NCBI GenBank assembly: GCA_030651905.1
Contig: JAUSBS010000048.1
Location: forward strand, 1 to 46,422
Direction of reading: 5' to 3'
DNA length: 46,422 nucleotides
DNA from: Coriobacteriia bacterium
GTDB taxonomy: Bacteria > Actinomycetota > Coriobacteriia > Anaerosomatales > PALSA-660
How positions within the stretch are numbered: position 1 is the first letter of the stretch; each line of letters starts with the position of its first letter. A program made the position numbers and the translations under genes. Below, piece by piece: positions 9,363 through 18,587 of the stretch. The notes below the pieces were generated by a model. That model was not told the DNA's origin. It did no database searches and was given only the letters and a program-made list of their open reading frames with translations.

Positions 9363-10613
9363 ATGTTCTACGAGAGGTCCGTGACGCCGGGCGGCGTCAC
9401 CGTCATCACCGAACGCATGGCGGGCTTTCGCTCCGCAGCCATCGGGATCTGGGTCGCGGCCGGCAGCCGCGACGAGCTCCCCGGGGAAGCGGGCGTCTCC
9501 CACTTCGTCGAGCACATGATGTTCAAGGGCACGCCCAGCCGAAGCGCCGCCGAGATCTCCGAGGCGTTCGATCGGATAGGCGCTCGATTCAACGCCGGCA
9601 CGGACAAGGAGTACACGACCTACTACTGCCAGGTCATCGACCAGCACGCCGTCGAGGCGTTCTCCATCCTGGCCGACATGGTGTCCCACTCGCTGATGGA
9701 GGAGCCCGCCGTCCTGTCCGAGCGCGAGGTCGTGCTTGAGGAGATCTCACGCTCCGAGGACCAGCCCGACGATATGGTGCATGACCTCTTCGCATCCACG
9801 CTCTTCCCGAGTCACCCGATCGGCCGCCCGGTCCTGGGCACGCCGTCCACGGTCGGCGCCTTCATGCCCGCCGATGTGTTCGCCTACACGGCCCGGCGCT
9901 ACGGCAGTGGCAACGTCGTCGTGGCCGCGGCCGGCAACATCGACCATGCGGCACTCGTGGCGCAGGTGAACCGCGAACTCGTCGTCCCGAAGAGTGAGCG
10001 GACCGACCGCGGCGAGATGATCCCGACGGTCACGCCTCGCTTCGAGATCGTCACCAAGGACACCGAGCAGGCGCACATCTGCTGGGGCAGTGCAGGCCTG
10101 CGCTCGCGCGACCCGGAGCGCTTCGCCATGGGCGTCATGGACACCATCATCGGCGGCGGGATGTCGTCGCGACTGTTCCAGGAGATCCGCGAGAAGCGCG
10201 GACTGGCTTATGCGGTCGGCTCCTACCACGCGCAGTACCTCGACACGGGGCATTTCACCGTCTACGCCGGAACGCGGCCCGACAACGCCGAGAAGGTCGT
10301 CGCCCTCATCAAGTCCGAAGTTGAGCGCTTCATCGAAGGCGGCGCCACTCCGGACGAGCTGTTCCGCGCGAAGGAGTCGATGAAGGGCAACCTGGTACTC
10401 GGCATGGAGTCCACGAGCGCCCGGATGTCGCGCCTCGGCAAGAGCGAGGTCACGAGCGGCGAGCTTCTCACGCTCGACGAGCTCGTGGAACGCATCGACG
10501 CCGTGGAGCAGGCCGACCTCACGCGTGTGGCGGCTTCCACGATCGCCGGACCGCGCGTGCTTGCGATGGTGGCTCCGTTCGAGAAGGAAGCGGTCGCCCA
10601 CCTGCTGGACTAG
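9363..10613 (+). CDS. M16 family zinc metalloprotease (MlpA/YmxG-like)
   Basis: Inverzincin-type peptidase of the insulinase/processing-peptidase family. The zinc motif HxxEH is intact as HFVEH (His47, Glu50, His51), followed by MMFKGTPSR. The second domain has the conserved GLAYAVGSYHAQYLDTGHF segment. At 416 residues it is the usual size of the single-chain bacterial M16B proteins next to pnp (ymxG/mlpA in Bacillus). I start at ATG 9363, with GAAGAAGG 8 bases upstream; the track start at 9024 lies inside pnp. No signal peptide is visible, so it is probably cytoplasmic. The substrate is unknown. Confidence 0.92.
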   Translation: MFYERSVTPGGVTVITERMAGFRSAAIGIWVAAGSRDELPGEAGVSHFVEHMMFKGTPSRSAAEISEAFDRIGARFNAGTDKEYTTYYCQVIDQHAVEAFSILADMVSHSLMEEPAVLSEREVVLEEISRSEDQPDDMVHDLFASTLFPSHPIGRPVLGTPSTVGAFMPADVFAYTARRYGSGNVVVAAAGNIDHAALVAQVNRELVVPKSERTDRGEMIPTVTPRFEIVTKDTEQAHICWGSAGLRSRDPERFAMGVMDTIIGGGMSSRLFQEIREKRGLAYAVGSYHAQYLDTGHFTVYAGTRPDNAEKVVALIKSEVERFIEGGATPDELFRAKESMKGNLVLGMESTSARMSRLGKSEVTSGELLTLDELVERIDAVEQADLTRVAASTIAGPRVLAMVAPFEKEAVAHLLD

Positions 10614-10681
10614 ACTTGCGTAGACACGCGCGCCCGCGAGGTTCTGCGCGGGATCGCTCTTGCTGGAGGGGAGTGGCACTC

Positions 10682-11458
10682 ATGATCGACGTCATCGTCA
10701 CCGGGTCCGCCGGCCGCATGGGCCGCGAGGTCGTTCGAGCCGTGTCCGCGGAGCACGACATGCGTGTAGTCGCCGCGGTCGACCCTGGCGAGGAGGGCGT
10801 CGTACTCGACGGCAGCGAGGGCACGATCAAGGTCGGCACCGACCTCGAACCGGCACTCGTCGCCGGGCGTGTGCTCGTTGACTTCACCGCGCCGAGCGTC
10901 GTCGAAGGCAACGTCCGCGCGGCGCTGGCTGCCGGCGTCCACTGCGTCGTCGGCACGACCGGCGTCTCGGAGGGCCGCTGGCGCGAGGTGATGGCGGAGA
11001 CGCCGTCCGACTCGTGTCTCTTCATCGCGCCGAACTTCGCTGTGGGCGCCGTGCTCATGATGCGATTCGCGACCGAGGCCGCCCGCTTCATGCCGCACGT
11101 CGAGATCATCGAGCTGCATCACGACCGCAAGCTGGACGCACCCTCCGGCACCGCCATGCGCACCGCGCAGCTGATCAGCGGCGCACGCGCGGCCGATCCC
11201 GTCGTGCCCGGCCGCGACACCGAAGTGGAGGAAGGCGCGCGCGGTGCTGTCGTCGAGGGTGTTCACGTGCACTCCGTGCGCCTGCCCGGCCTTGTCGCGC
11301 ACCAGGAGGTCCTCTTCGGTGGCGAGGGTCAGACGCTCTCCATCCGCCACGATTCGATCGACCGCACGTCGTTCATGCCCGGCGTCGTGCTCGCCGTCCG
11401 TGAGGTGGGGAAGCGCAGCGGGCTGGTCGTCGGGCTCGAGGCGCTGATGGGCCTGTGA
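10682..11458 (+). CDS. dapB: 4-hydroxy-tetrahydrodipicolinate reductase
   Basis: NAD(P)H-dependent reductase of the lysine/diaminopimelate pathway, acting on the DapA product. The 258-residue protein opens with the nucleotide-binding loop VTGSAGRMGREV. It carries VDFTAPSVVEGNV, GTTGVSEG, the APNFAVGAVLMM segment and the catalytic/substrate motif ELHHDRKLDAPSGTAM. The start is ATG 10682 with GGAGGGGAG upstream; GTG 10673 is too close to that site. The end overlaps the aspartokinase start as GTGA. It lies between the M16 protease and aspartokinase, where Bacillus has spoVFA-spoVFB-asd. Confidence 0.96.
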   Translation: MIDVIVTGSAGRMGREVVRAVSAEHDMRVVAAVDPGEEGVVLDGSEGTIKVGTDLEPALVAGRVLVDFTAPSVVEGNVRAALAAGVHCVVGTTGVSEGRWREVMAETPSDSCLFIAPNFAVGAVLMMRFATEAARFMPHVEIIELHHDRKLDAPSGTAMRTAQLISGARAADPVVPGRDTEVEEGARGAVVEGVHVHSVRLPGLVAHQEVLFGGEGQTLSIRHDSIDRTSFMPGVVLAVREVGKRSGLVVGLEALMGL

Positions 11459-12690
11459 GCGACCCCATCGACCCGGCGGTTCGCCCCGTCGTCGTCATGA
11501 AGTTCGGCGGCACGTCGGTCGCCACGACGGAAGGGCGCGCCGCGATCGCGCGACGCGTGCTCGAGGCGGCCGAGCTCGGCCGCGCACCGGTAGTGGTCGT
11601 CTCGGCGATGGGCCGGGCCGGAGCGCCGTACGCCACGGACACCTTGCTCTCGCTGGTCGACGGGCTGCCGACCGAACCGCGTGAGCGCGACCTGCTCGCC
11701 TCGTGCGGGGAGCTCATCTCGGCTGTCGTCGTCGCGCACGAGCTGCGCGCTGCAGGTGTGACCGCACGAGCCTTCACCGGCGCGGAGGCCGGAATCGGCA
11801 CCGACGGCATCCACGGCGACGCGAGCATCACCGATGTCCATCCGGGTCCGCTCCAGCGCGCGTTGGCCGACGGCGCCGTCCCGGTCGTCGCCGGGTTCCA
11901 GGGGATGGCAGCGGACGGCAGCACCACCACGCTGGGCCGAGGCGGCAGCGACACCACCGCGTGCGCGCTCGGCGTGGCGCTCGGGGCGGAAGCCGTGGAG
12001 ATCTACACCGACGTCGACGGCGTCATGTCCGCGGACCCACGCACCTGCGACGGCGCGGAGGTGCTCGACGTGATCCGCGCGGACGAGCTCTTCCAGATGG
12101 CCCGCGCGGGCGCGCGCATCGTGCACACACCCGCGGCCGAGCTCGCGCTCGCGAGTGGGCTGTCCGTGCGCGTCCGCAACACCTATACCGACCACCCCGG
12201 CACGCTCGTCGCCGACATCGCCTCGTATACGCCGTCCACGGTGGGGACCGCTGTGACGTGCGCCGGAGGTATCGCCCGCCTCCGAGTGTCGCTTCAGGCC
12301 GACGAAGGAGCCGACGGTCACATGAACAGCCAGACGCGCGTCTACCGCGCCATGGCCGATGCAGGCGTCTCGCTCGACATGTTCACGCCGGCGGGGGAGA
12401 CGTTGCTGTTCACGGTCGCGCAAGGTTCGTTGGAGGCCGCCTGCGCCACACTGACGGCACTTGCCCTGCCGTACGAGGTCACACCCTCCCTGGCGAAGGT
12501 GACGCTCGTAGGGGCTGCGATGCACGGCGTGCCCGGTGTCATGGCCACGATGGCGGAGCACCTCGCCGCGGCGGGCGTCGACGTGCTACAGACCGCGGAC
12601 AGCCACACGACCATCTCCGTGCTCGTCTCGAGCGCGGACGCCGACACGGCGGTCGACGCGCTGCACGAGGGGTTCGGACTCGGGTCGTAG
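11455..12690 (+). CDS. dapG: Aspartate kinase (lysine-branch, ACT-containing)
   Basis: Phosphorylates L-aspartate as the first committed step to lysine, methionine and threonine. The 411-residue protein has the kinase domain with KFGGTSVATTEGR near residue 16, ASCGELISAVVVAHEL and the GRGGSDTTACALGVALGAEAVEIYTDVDGV segment. Two C-terminal ACT-like domains follow, one with GHMNSQTRVYRAMADAGVSLDMF and one with LVGAAMHGVPGVMATMAEHL. It is a monofunctional kinase. The GTG start overlaps the dapB stop. Synteny with dapG-dapA-rnj-spoIIIE of Bacillus supports the dapG-like name, but lysC would be equally acceptable. ACT domains imply feedback by a pathway amino acid; which one is not visible. Confidence 0.93.
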   Translation: MSDPIDPAVRPVVVMKFGGTSVATTEGRAAIARRVLEAAELGRAPVVVVSAMGRAGAPYATDTLLSLVDGLPTEPRERDLLASCGELISAVVVAHELRAAGVTARAFTGAEAGIGTDGIHGDASITDVHPGPLQRALADGAVPVVAGFQGMAADGSTTTLGRGGSDTTACALGVALGAEAVEIYTDVDGVMSADPRTCDGAEVLDVIRADELFQMARAGARIVHTPAAELALASGLSVRVRNTYTDHPGTLVADIASYTPSTVGTAVTCAGGIARLRVSLQADEGADGHMNSQTRVYRAMADAGVSLDMFTPAGETLLFTVAQGSLEAACATLTALALPYEVTPSLAKVTLVGAAMHGVPGVMATMAEHLAAAGVDVLQTADSHTTISVLVSSADADTAVDALHEGFGLGS

Positions 12691-12738
12691 GACCGCAACG
12701 TCTGCGTGACGCCTCACGGTTCGATGTCGGCCCTGTGT

Positions 12739-12746
12739 GGCACAAT
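12739..12746 (+). promoter_or_regulatory. Possible extended -10 upstream of dapA
   Basis: The sequence TGTGGCACAAT ends in CACAAT preceded by TG-G, a weak extended -10. It lies in the 121-base gap before dapA, the only break in the dapB-dapG-dapA block. No -35 element or riboswitch-like structure was recognised. The RNA start would fall near 12753, giving a leader of roughly 60 bases before ATG 12812. Confidence 0.35.
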
Positions 12747-12811
12747 ACGGCAGGTAGATGAACGGATGGATCGCCGCCGCCGCGCGGCGACTTCGATCAG
12801 GAGCACTCACG

Positions 12812-13702
12812 ATGGCTGAGCCTCGTTTCGGCAGACTCATGACCGCCATGGTCACGCCCTTCACGGCGGACCTTGAACTCGACCTGCCCCGCGCGCAGGA
12901 GCTGGCGTTGCGCCTGCTGGACTCGGGCACCGAGGCGATCGTCGTGTGCGGCACGACAGGGGAGAGCCCGACGGTCTTCTACGACCAGAAGATGGAGCTC
13001 TTCCGCGCCGTTCTGGAGGCCGTCGACGGACGCGCTCCGGTCATCGCCAACGCGGGAGACAACTGCACCGAGGACTCCGTGGAGTTCGCCCGCAAGGTCA
13101 CCGCGCTGGGCGTCGACGGGATCATGGCCGTCGTTCCGTACTACAACAAGCCGCCACAGGAGGGCATGTACCGCCACTTCCGCGCCATCGCCGAGGCGGT
13201 CGACGTGCCCGTGATCCTCTACAACATCCCGGGCCGCTGCGTCGTGAACATGGAGGCGCAGACCACGCTCCGCCTTGCCAACGATGTGCCCAACATCGTC
13301 GCGGTCAAGGAGGCCTCGGGTAAGCTCGACCAGATCGCGGCCATCATCAACGGGTCACCGGAGGGCTTCGAGGTCCTCTCAGGCGACGACGAGATGACCT
13401 TGCCGATGATGGGCCTGGGTGGCACCGGTGTGATCTCGGTGGCCAGCCACGTGGCAGGACCGCAGATGCGCGAGATGGTCGAGGCGCAGGCCTCGGGCGA
13501 CCACACGCGCGCGCTGTCCCTGCACCTTCGCATGCTTCCGCTCTTCAAAGCGCTGTTCATGACCGCCAACCCCATCATGGTCAAGGACGCGCTGTCGCAG
13601 ACCGGCTTCCCGGTGGGGATGTGCCGCCTGCCGCTCGTGCCTCCGACGGCGGAGCAGTCCGCCGAGCTCGGTCGCGTGCTCGCACACCTCGACCTGCAGT
13701 AG
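12812..13702 (+). CDS. dapA: 4-hydroxy-tetrahydrodipicolinate synthase
   Basis: Condenses pyruvate with aspartate semialdehyde to start the diaminopimelate branch. The 296-residue TIM-barrel protein shows TAMVTPFTADLELD at the N-terminus and the dihydrodipicolinate synthase signature VCGTTGESPT. It also has VVPYYNKPPQEGMYRHF, the proton-relay Tyr in LYNIPGRCVVNM and the Schiff-base Lys in IVAVKEASGKLDQI. I start at ATG 12812 (MAEPRFGRL), which has AGGAG upstream; ATG 12758 in the track would add 18 residues not typical of the family. RNase J follows after 54 bases. Confidence 0.97.
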   Translation: MAEPRFGRLMTAMVTPFTADLELDLPRAQELALRLLDSGTEAIVVCGTTGESPTVFYDQKMELFRAVLEAVDGRAPVIANAGDNCTEDSVEFARKVTALGVDGIMAVVPYYNKPPQEGMYRHFRAIAEAVDVPVILYNIPGRCVVNMEAQTTLRLANDVPNIVAVKEASGKLDQIAAIINGSPEGFEVLSGDDEMTLPMMGLGGTGVISVASHVAGPQMREMVEAQASGDHTRALSLHLRMLPLFKALFMTANPIMVKDALSQTGFPVGMCRLPLVPPTAEQSAELGRVLAHLDLQ

Positions 13703-13756
13703 ACCCTTTGAGCGCGGCGCCGCACCCGCGGTCCGCCTGACTGATAAGAAGTGAAC

Positions 13757-15430
13757 ATGACAGCCAAGAAGCCACCGCGTCTCCGCATCATCCCGCTCGG
13801 CGGGCTCGACGAGATCGGCAAGAACATGACCGTCTTCGAATACGGAGACGACATGGTGCTCGTGGACGCGGGACTGATGTTCCCCGACGTCGAACTGCCC
13901 GGCGTCGACCTCGTTCTGCCCGATTACACCTACGTGCTGGAGCGAGCGCACAAGTTGCGCGGCATCGTCATCACGCACGGCCACGAAGACCACACCGGCT
14001 CGCTGCCGTACCTGCTCCGCGACCTCAACGTCCCGGTCCCGGTGCTCGGCTCCAAGCTCACGTGCGGCCTCATCAAGGTGAAGCTCGACGAGCACAAGCT
14101 CCTCAAGGCCAAGCTGCGCGAGGTCAAGCCCGGCATGCACGTCTCGCTCGGCGTGTTCGGGTTCGACTTCATCCGTGTCAACCACTCGATCCCCGACGCC
14201 CTCGCGCTCCTCATCCGCACACCGGTCGGCAACGTGCTCCACACCGGCGACTTCAAGTTCGACCAGACGCCCATCGACGGGCAGGCCGCGGACTACGCCG
14301 CGCTCTCGAAGGCCGGCCGTGACGGCGTCATGCTACTGATGTCAGACTCCACCGGCGCGGAGAAGATCGGCTACACGCGGCCCGAGGCCATCGTGGGCGC
14401 CACGCTGCGCCGCCTCATCTCCGAGGCGCCTCAGCGCGTGATCGTCGCGTCGTTCTCCAGCCACATCCACCGCGTCCAGCAGGTCTGTGACGCCGCGGTG
14501 GGCGCCGGTCGCAAGGTCGTCGTGACCGGCCGCTCCATGATCAACAACACGAAGATTGCCCGTGAGTTGGGCTACCTCCACATCGACGAGAAGAACATCG
14601 TCGATGCGTATCAGGCGGGCGACTTGCCGGCCGACAAGATCGTCATCCTGTCCACCGGCAGTCAGGGTGAGCCGCTGTCCGCGCTCGCACGCATGGCCAA
14701 CGGAGAGCACCGCACCGTGTCGATCGAACGAGGCGACACCGTCGTCATCTCCGCCTCGCCGGTCCCGGGCAACGAGAAGGCTGTCAGCCGCGTCATCAAC
14801 CGGCTTTTCAAGGCTGGCGCGAAGGTCCACTACCGCGGCGTTGCCGACGTGCACGTTTCCGGCCATGCGGCCACCGAGGAGCTCAAGCTCATGCTCCAGA
14901 TGGCCAAGCCGCGCTACTTCATGCCCATCCACGGCGAGACGCGTCATCTCTACTCGCACGCCCGCCTGGCGTGCGAGGTCGGGGTCGCGCCGCAGGATAC
15001 GTTCATCCTCGAGAACGGCCAGTGCCTCGAGATAGGCGAGAAGGGCGCGCGCATCTCCGAGCATGTCGAGTCCGGTGTCGTGTACGTGGACGGCCTTTCG
15101 GTGGGCGACGTCGGCGACGCCGTGCTCCGCCATCGACAGCAGCTGTCCAACGACGGCGTGGCCACGGTCGTCATCGCCATCGACACGCAGACCGGCAAGC
15201 TCGCCGGTGACGTGGAGCTCGTCACGCGCGGCATGGTGCTTGGCAGCGACAGCGACGAGGTCCTCGAGGGCGCCAAGGCCCGCATCATCAAGGTTCTCGC
15301 GCGCACCCAGCGGGAGGGCGCGACCGACCCTGGTGTCATCCAGCATGCGGTGCGCGAGGCGGTCTCGCAGTACATCTGGGAGCGCGCCCGCAGACGTCCG
15401 ATGATCATCCCGATCGTCATGGAGGTCTAG
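13757..15430 (+). CDS. rnj: Ribonuclease J
   Basis: Metallo-beta-lactamase/beta-CASP ribonuclease with 5'-3' exonuclease and endonuclease activity in mRNA turnover and rRNA maturation. The 557-residue protein contains IIPLGGLDEIGKNMTVFEYG, the zinc motif HGHEDHTGSLPYL, HTGDFKFDQTP and SDSTGAEK. The beta-CASP region has ASFSSHIHRVQQVCDAA and STGSQGEPLSALARMA, followed by VSGHAATEELKLML, MPIHGETRHLY and the C-terminal dimerisation domain. ATG 13757 fits AAGAAG better than GTG 13751. It sits after dapA as rnjB does in Bacillus. No second copy occurs in the window. Confidence 0.96.
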   Translation: MTAKKPPRLRIIPLGGLDEIGKNMTVFEYGDDMVLVDAGLMFPDVELPGVDLVLPDYTYVLERAHKLRGIVITHGHEDHTGSLPYLLRDLNVPVPVLGSKLTCGLIKVKLDEHKLLKAKLREVKPGMHVSLGVFGFDFIRVNHSIPDALALLIRTPVGNVLHTGDFKFDQTPIDGQAADYAALSKAGRDGVMLLMSDSTGAEKIGYTRPEAIVGATLRRLISEAPQRVIVASFSSHIHRVQQVCDAAVGAGRKVVVTGRSMINNTKIARELGYLHIDEKNIVDAYQAGDLPADKIVILSTGSQGEPLSALARMANGEHRTVSIERGDTVVISASPVPGNEKAVSRVINRLFKAGAKVHYRGVADVHVSGHAATEELKLMLQMAKPRYFMPIHGETRHLYSHARLACEVGVAPQDTFILENGQCLEIGEKGARISEHVESGVVYVDGLSVGDVGDAVLRHRQQLSNDGVATVVIAIDTQTGKLAGDVELVTRGMVLGSDSDEVLEGAKARIIKVLARTQREGATDPGVIQHAVREAVSQYIWERARRRPMIIPIVMEV

Positions 15431-15431
15431 C

Positions 15432-16235
15432 GTGCCGCTCCTGCAAGCGCTCGTCCTCGGCGTCGTCCAGGGACTCACCGAGTTCCTTCCGGTGTCCTCC
15501 GACGGGCATCTGGCCGTTACGTATCGGCTCTTCGGCGGCTCCCCCGACCTCACGTTCGAGGTCTTCCTGCACCTCGCCACCCTCATCGCCATGGTGGTCT
15601 ACTTCCGCGGCGAAATCCTCGAGCTGCTGCGCAGCCTCGCCCCGGCGGGGAAGGGCACCCCCGAGCGCAGGATCGTGTGGCTCATCGTTCTCGGGACCGG
15701 TGTCACCGGCGTGCTGGGCCTCGCCATGAAGGGTGTCGTCGAGGATGCGAACACGTCTCTCATCGCCATAGGCGCGGGCTTCCTCGTCACGGCCGCCGCC
15801 CTGGCCGCGGCCGAGCTGCTCTCACGGCGGGTAGAGCGGCTGGAGCCATCGGAGCTGGGCCCGGCCCGCGCCGTCGGGGTCGCCGTCGCGCAGGCGCTTG
15901 CGACGCTGCCTGGCGTCTCGCGATCGGGCATGACGATCGCGGGTGGGATGCTGTGCGGCCTCACCCGCGAGGCGGCGGCGCGCTTCGCTTTCCTGCTCGG
16001 CATCCCGATCATCGCAGCCGCCAACCTGCTCGAGGCCAAGGATATCGTCGCCGGCGCCGCGCCGATGCCGAAGCTGGTCCCGTCCGCGGTCGGATTCCTG
16101 GCCGCGGGCATCGTGGGCTACTTCGCCATCGCCGCGTTGCTCGCCGTGGTCAAGCGCCGTACGTTGTGGCTGTTCTCGGTCTATACTGCTGTCGTGGGCG
16201 TGGCGGTCATCGTGTGGGGGACCATCGCTCGCTGA
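15432..16235 (+). CDS. uppP: Undecaprenyl-diphosphate phosphatase
   Basis: Integral membrane phosphatase that recycles the lipid carrier for peptidoglycan and confers basal bacitracin tolerance (BacA family). The 267-residue protein is almost wholly hydrophobic helices. It has family motif one, GLTEFLPVSSDGHLAV (about residues 14-29), and motif two, LPGVSRSGMTIAGGM. In motif one the usual Thr/Ser-Gly-His is Asp-Gly-His, a mild variant. The GTG start follows the RNase J stop by one base, with GGAGGT upstream. ftsK follows 46 bases later, placing it among envelope and division genes. Confidence 0.95.
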   Translation: MPLLQALVLGVVQGLTEFLPVSSDGHLAVTYRLFGGSPDLTFEVFLHLATLIAMVVYFRGEILELLRSLAPAGKGTPERRIVWLIVLGTGVTGVLGLAMKGVVEDANTSLIAIGAGFLVTAAALAAAELLSRRVERLEPSELGPARAVGVAVAQALATLPGVSRSGMTIAGGMLCGLTREAAARFAFLLGIPIIAAANLLEAKDIVAGAAPMPKLVPSAVGFLAAGIVGYFAIAALLAVVKRRTLWLFSVYTAVVGVAVIVWGTIAR

Positions 16236-16281
16236 AGTCGGACGCCTTGCCGGTCGCAGCAGCACTACGACGGAGCAGTAC

Positions 16282-18516
16282 GTGACCAACAACAGACGTC
16301 GCACGAACGGCTCGAAGGGGACAGCGTCCCGCGGGCCTTCACCATCCCGTAAGTCTCAGGCGCCTGCGGCGTCCGGTGCGGGCATCCGTTCGGACATCTA
16401 CGGGATCGTGCTCACGGTCGTCGCCATCGCGCTCGTGATAGCGGTGCTCTCGCCCGAGCAGGCGTGGTTGCCCGGTATCGTGGCCGGTGCGCTGGGCCAA
16501 CTCCTCGGCGTCGGGCGTTACGTCGTGGCGCTCTTCGTCTTGCTCTGGGCCGTCTCGTTCTTCTTCGAGCGCTTCGAGTACGACGAGTTGCGCATCGGCG
16601 CGGGCCTGTCGATCTCGTTCCTGTCCATCATCGCCATGATCGCGCTCTCCGTGCCTCGAGGCGAGGCGTTCTGGGCCTCTGGGACGCTCGTTGCCCGGGG
16701 CGGATACATCGGCGGCGGGATCGCCTTCGCACTGGGCGCGGTCCTCGGACAGGTCATCGCCTACGTCGTGCTCGCTGGTGCGCTCGCGATCGGGCTCGTC
16801 CTTGCCACGGGCACGAAGCTCGCCGATGCCTACCGCATCGTCGCCGACCTGGTGGCTCCTCCGCGCGAGGAAGCCGCCCCCCGACGCTCGATCCGCCCAG
16901 GCGCGAAGACTCTGCCGCTGGCCGACCTGGACACGGACGCCCCGTTCGACCCGGCGCCGCAGCCGGCGGCTCGCCAGGTCCGCGACCCCGAGGCGGAGCG
17001 TCGCACGATCCCCACCCCGCGCGCGGTCGCGCCGCGCAAACTCGACGGTTTCGTCCTGCCGCCACTCACCATGCTCAAGCAGACCCCGGCGAACGCTTCG
17101 GGTTCTCGCGCCACCGACAAGGAGCTGCGGAGCACCGCCCAGCTCATCGAGTCGACGCTTGCCACGTTCGACATACCCGCACGCGTCGAGACCTGGGTGG
17201 CCGGTCCGACCGTCACGCTGTTCGAGGTCAAGATCGCCAAGGGCGTCAAGGTCAACCGCGTGACGGCGCTGTCCGACGATCTCGCACTCGCGCTCGCCGC
17301 GCAGACGGTCCGCGTCCTGGCGCCGATCCCGGGCAAGTCGCTCATCGGCATCGAGGTCCCCAACGAGCGCCGGACCACCGTGACACTCGGTGACGTGCTG
17401 GTGGGCGCGCAGATCCCCGACACGAGCCCGCTCATGCTCGGCATCGGCAAGGACGTGGGCGGCGACCGCATCGTGCTCGATCTCGCGGGCATGCCGCACA
17501 TGCTCATCGCAGGCTCGACCGGCACCGGGAAATCCGTGTGCATCAACGCGTTGCTCATGTCGCTCATCATGCGGGCCACGCCGGCCGAGGTACGTCTCAT
17601 ACTCATCGACCCCAAGCGCATCGAGCTCTCGCTCTACAACGAGGTCCCACATCTCTACGTCCCGGTCGTGACCGAATCGAAGGAGGCCGCCAGCGCGCTG
17701 GCGTGGGCAGTCTCCGAGATGGAATCCCGCCTTCGCCGGCTCCAGAAGGCCAGCGCGCGCAACATCGGGATGTACAACGCGATGGTGCACGACGGTAAGG
17801 CGCCCGAGGGCGCGGAGGCGATGCCCTACATCGTCATCGTCATCGATGAGCTGGCCGACCTCATGATGGCCGCCGCCCGCGAGGTCGAGGACTCGATCTG
17901 CCGGCTGGCCCAGCTCGCTCGCGCCGCCGGCATCCACCTCATCGTGGCCACCCAGCGCCCGTCCACGGACATCATCACGGGCCTCATCAAGACCAACATC
18001 ACGCACCGCATCGCGTTCATGGTCGGCTCCAGCATCGACAGCCGCGTCATCCTGGACCAGACAGGCGCGGAGCGGTTGGTCGGCCTCGGTGACATGCTTC
18101 TCTCGACGCCTGCACTGGCCAAGGCCAAGCGCATCCAGGGGGCCTTCGTCACGGAGGACGAGATCCACGCCGTGGTCGAACACCTCAAGAAGCAGGCCGA
18201 GCCCGACTACCACGAGGAGATCCTCCACCTGAAGGTCTCCGCCACGGGTGGGGGAGTCGACGGCGGCGATGGTGACGACGACCCGCTCATCTGGGAGGCC
18301 GCCGACATCGTGGTGACGTCGCGGATGGGCTCGACCTCGCTTCTCCAGCGCCGGCTCAAGGTCGGCTACGCACGCGCCGGACGCATCATGGACATGCTTG
18401 AAAGCAAGGGTATCGTCGGCGCGCCGGACGGCTCCAGACCCCGCGACGTCCTGTGCGACGTCGAGGAGCTCGAGTCCATAAAGGCGTTCGAGAGGCATGA
18501 CGCGGCCGCCGAGTAG
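16282..18516 (+). CDS. ftsK: DNA translocase FtsK/SpoIIIE
   Basis: Septum-located ATP-driven DNA pump that clears the chromosome from the division site. The 744-residue protein has a basic N-terminus, about four membrane helices (roughly residues 35-180), a short Pro/Arg linker and the RecA-like motor. The motor shows Walker A AGSTGTGKSVCINALLMSL and Walker B IVIVIDELADLMMAAAR, with RPSTDIITGLIKTNI between domains. A winged-helix gamma domain ends the protein (SLLQRRLKVGYARAGRIMDM). I start at GTG 16282, with GGAGC 7 bases upstream; the track start lies inside uppP. rodZ-like follows, as ymfM follows spoIIIE in Bacillus. Confidence 0.96.
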   Translation: MTNNRRRTNGSKGTASRGPSPSRKSQAPAASGAGIRSDIYGIVLTVVAIALVIAVLSPEQAWLPGIVAGALGQLLGVGRYVVALFVLLWAVSFFFERFEYDELRIGAGLSISFLSIIAMIALSVPRGEAFWASGTLVARGGYIGGGIAFALGAVLGQVIAYVVLAGALAIGLVLATGTKLADAYRIVADLVAPPREEAAPRRSIRPGAKTLPLADLDTDAPFDPAPQPAARQVRDPEAERRTIPTPRAVAPRKLDGFVLPPLTMLKQTPANASGSRATDKELRSTAQLIESTLATFDIPARVETWVAGPTVTLFEVKIAKGVKVNRVTALSDDLALALAAQTVRVLAPIPGKSLIGIEVPNERRTTVTLGDVLVGAQIPDTSPLMLGIGKDVGGDRIVLDLAGMPHMLIAGSTGTGKSVCINALLMSLIMRATPAEVRLILIDPKRIELSLYNEVPHLYVPVVTESKEAASALAWAVSEMESRLRRLQKASARNIGMYNAMVHDGKAPEGAEAMPYIVIVIDELADLMMAAAREVEDSICRLAQLARAAGIHLIVATQRPSTDIITGLIKTNITHRIAFMVGSSIDSRVILDQTGAERLVGLGDMLLSTPALAKAKRIQGAFVTEDEIHAVVEHLKKQAEPDYHEEILHLKVSATGGGVDGGDGDDDPLIWEAADIVVTSRMGSTSLLQRRLKVGYARAGRIMDMLESKGIVGAPDGSRPRDVLCDVEELESIKAFERHDAAAE

Positions 18517-18525
18517 CGCGTGCGG

Positions 18526-18531
18526 TACAAT
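18526..18531 (+). promoter_or_regulatory. -10-like TACAAT upstream of the rodZ-like gene
   Basis: TACAAT lies 57 bases before ATG 18588 in the ftsK-rodZ gap and differs from TATAAT at one position. No clear -35 is visible at 16-18 bases. It may give the rodZ-yajQ-rimO-pgsA-cinA run its own promoter. Confidence 0.35.
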
Positions 18532-18587
18532 CGGCACCAGCAAGCACTCGTCCCGGTCCTGCTATCGCGCCTGATCCGAGAGGCACC

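Noticed and set aside
16339-18543. 734-aa open frame on the minus strand opposite ftsK
   Set aside because: Same kind of codon-bias shadow, with skewed composition; FtsK on the plus strand is complete with Walker motifs.
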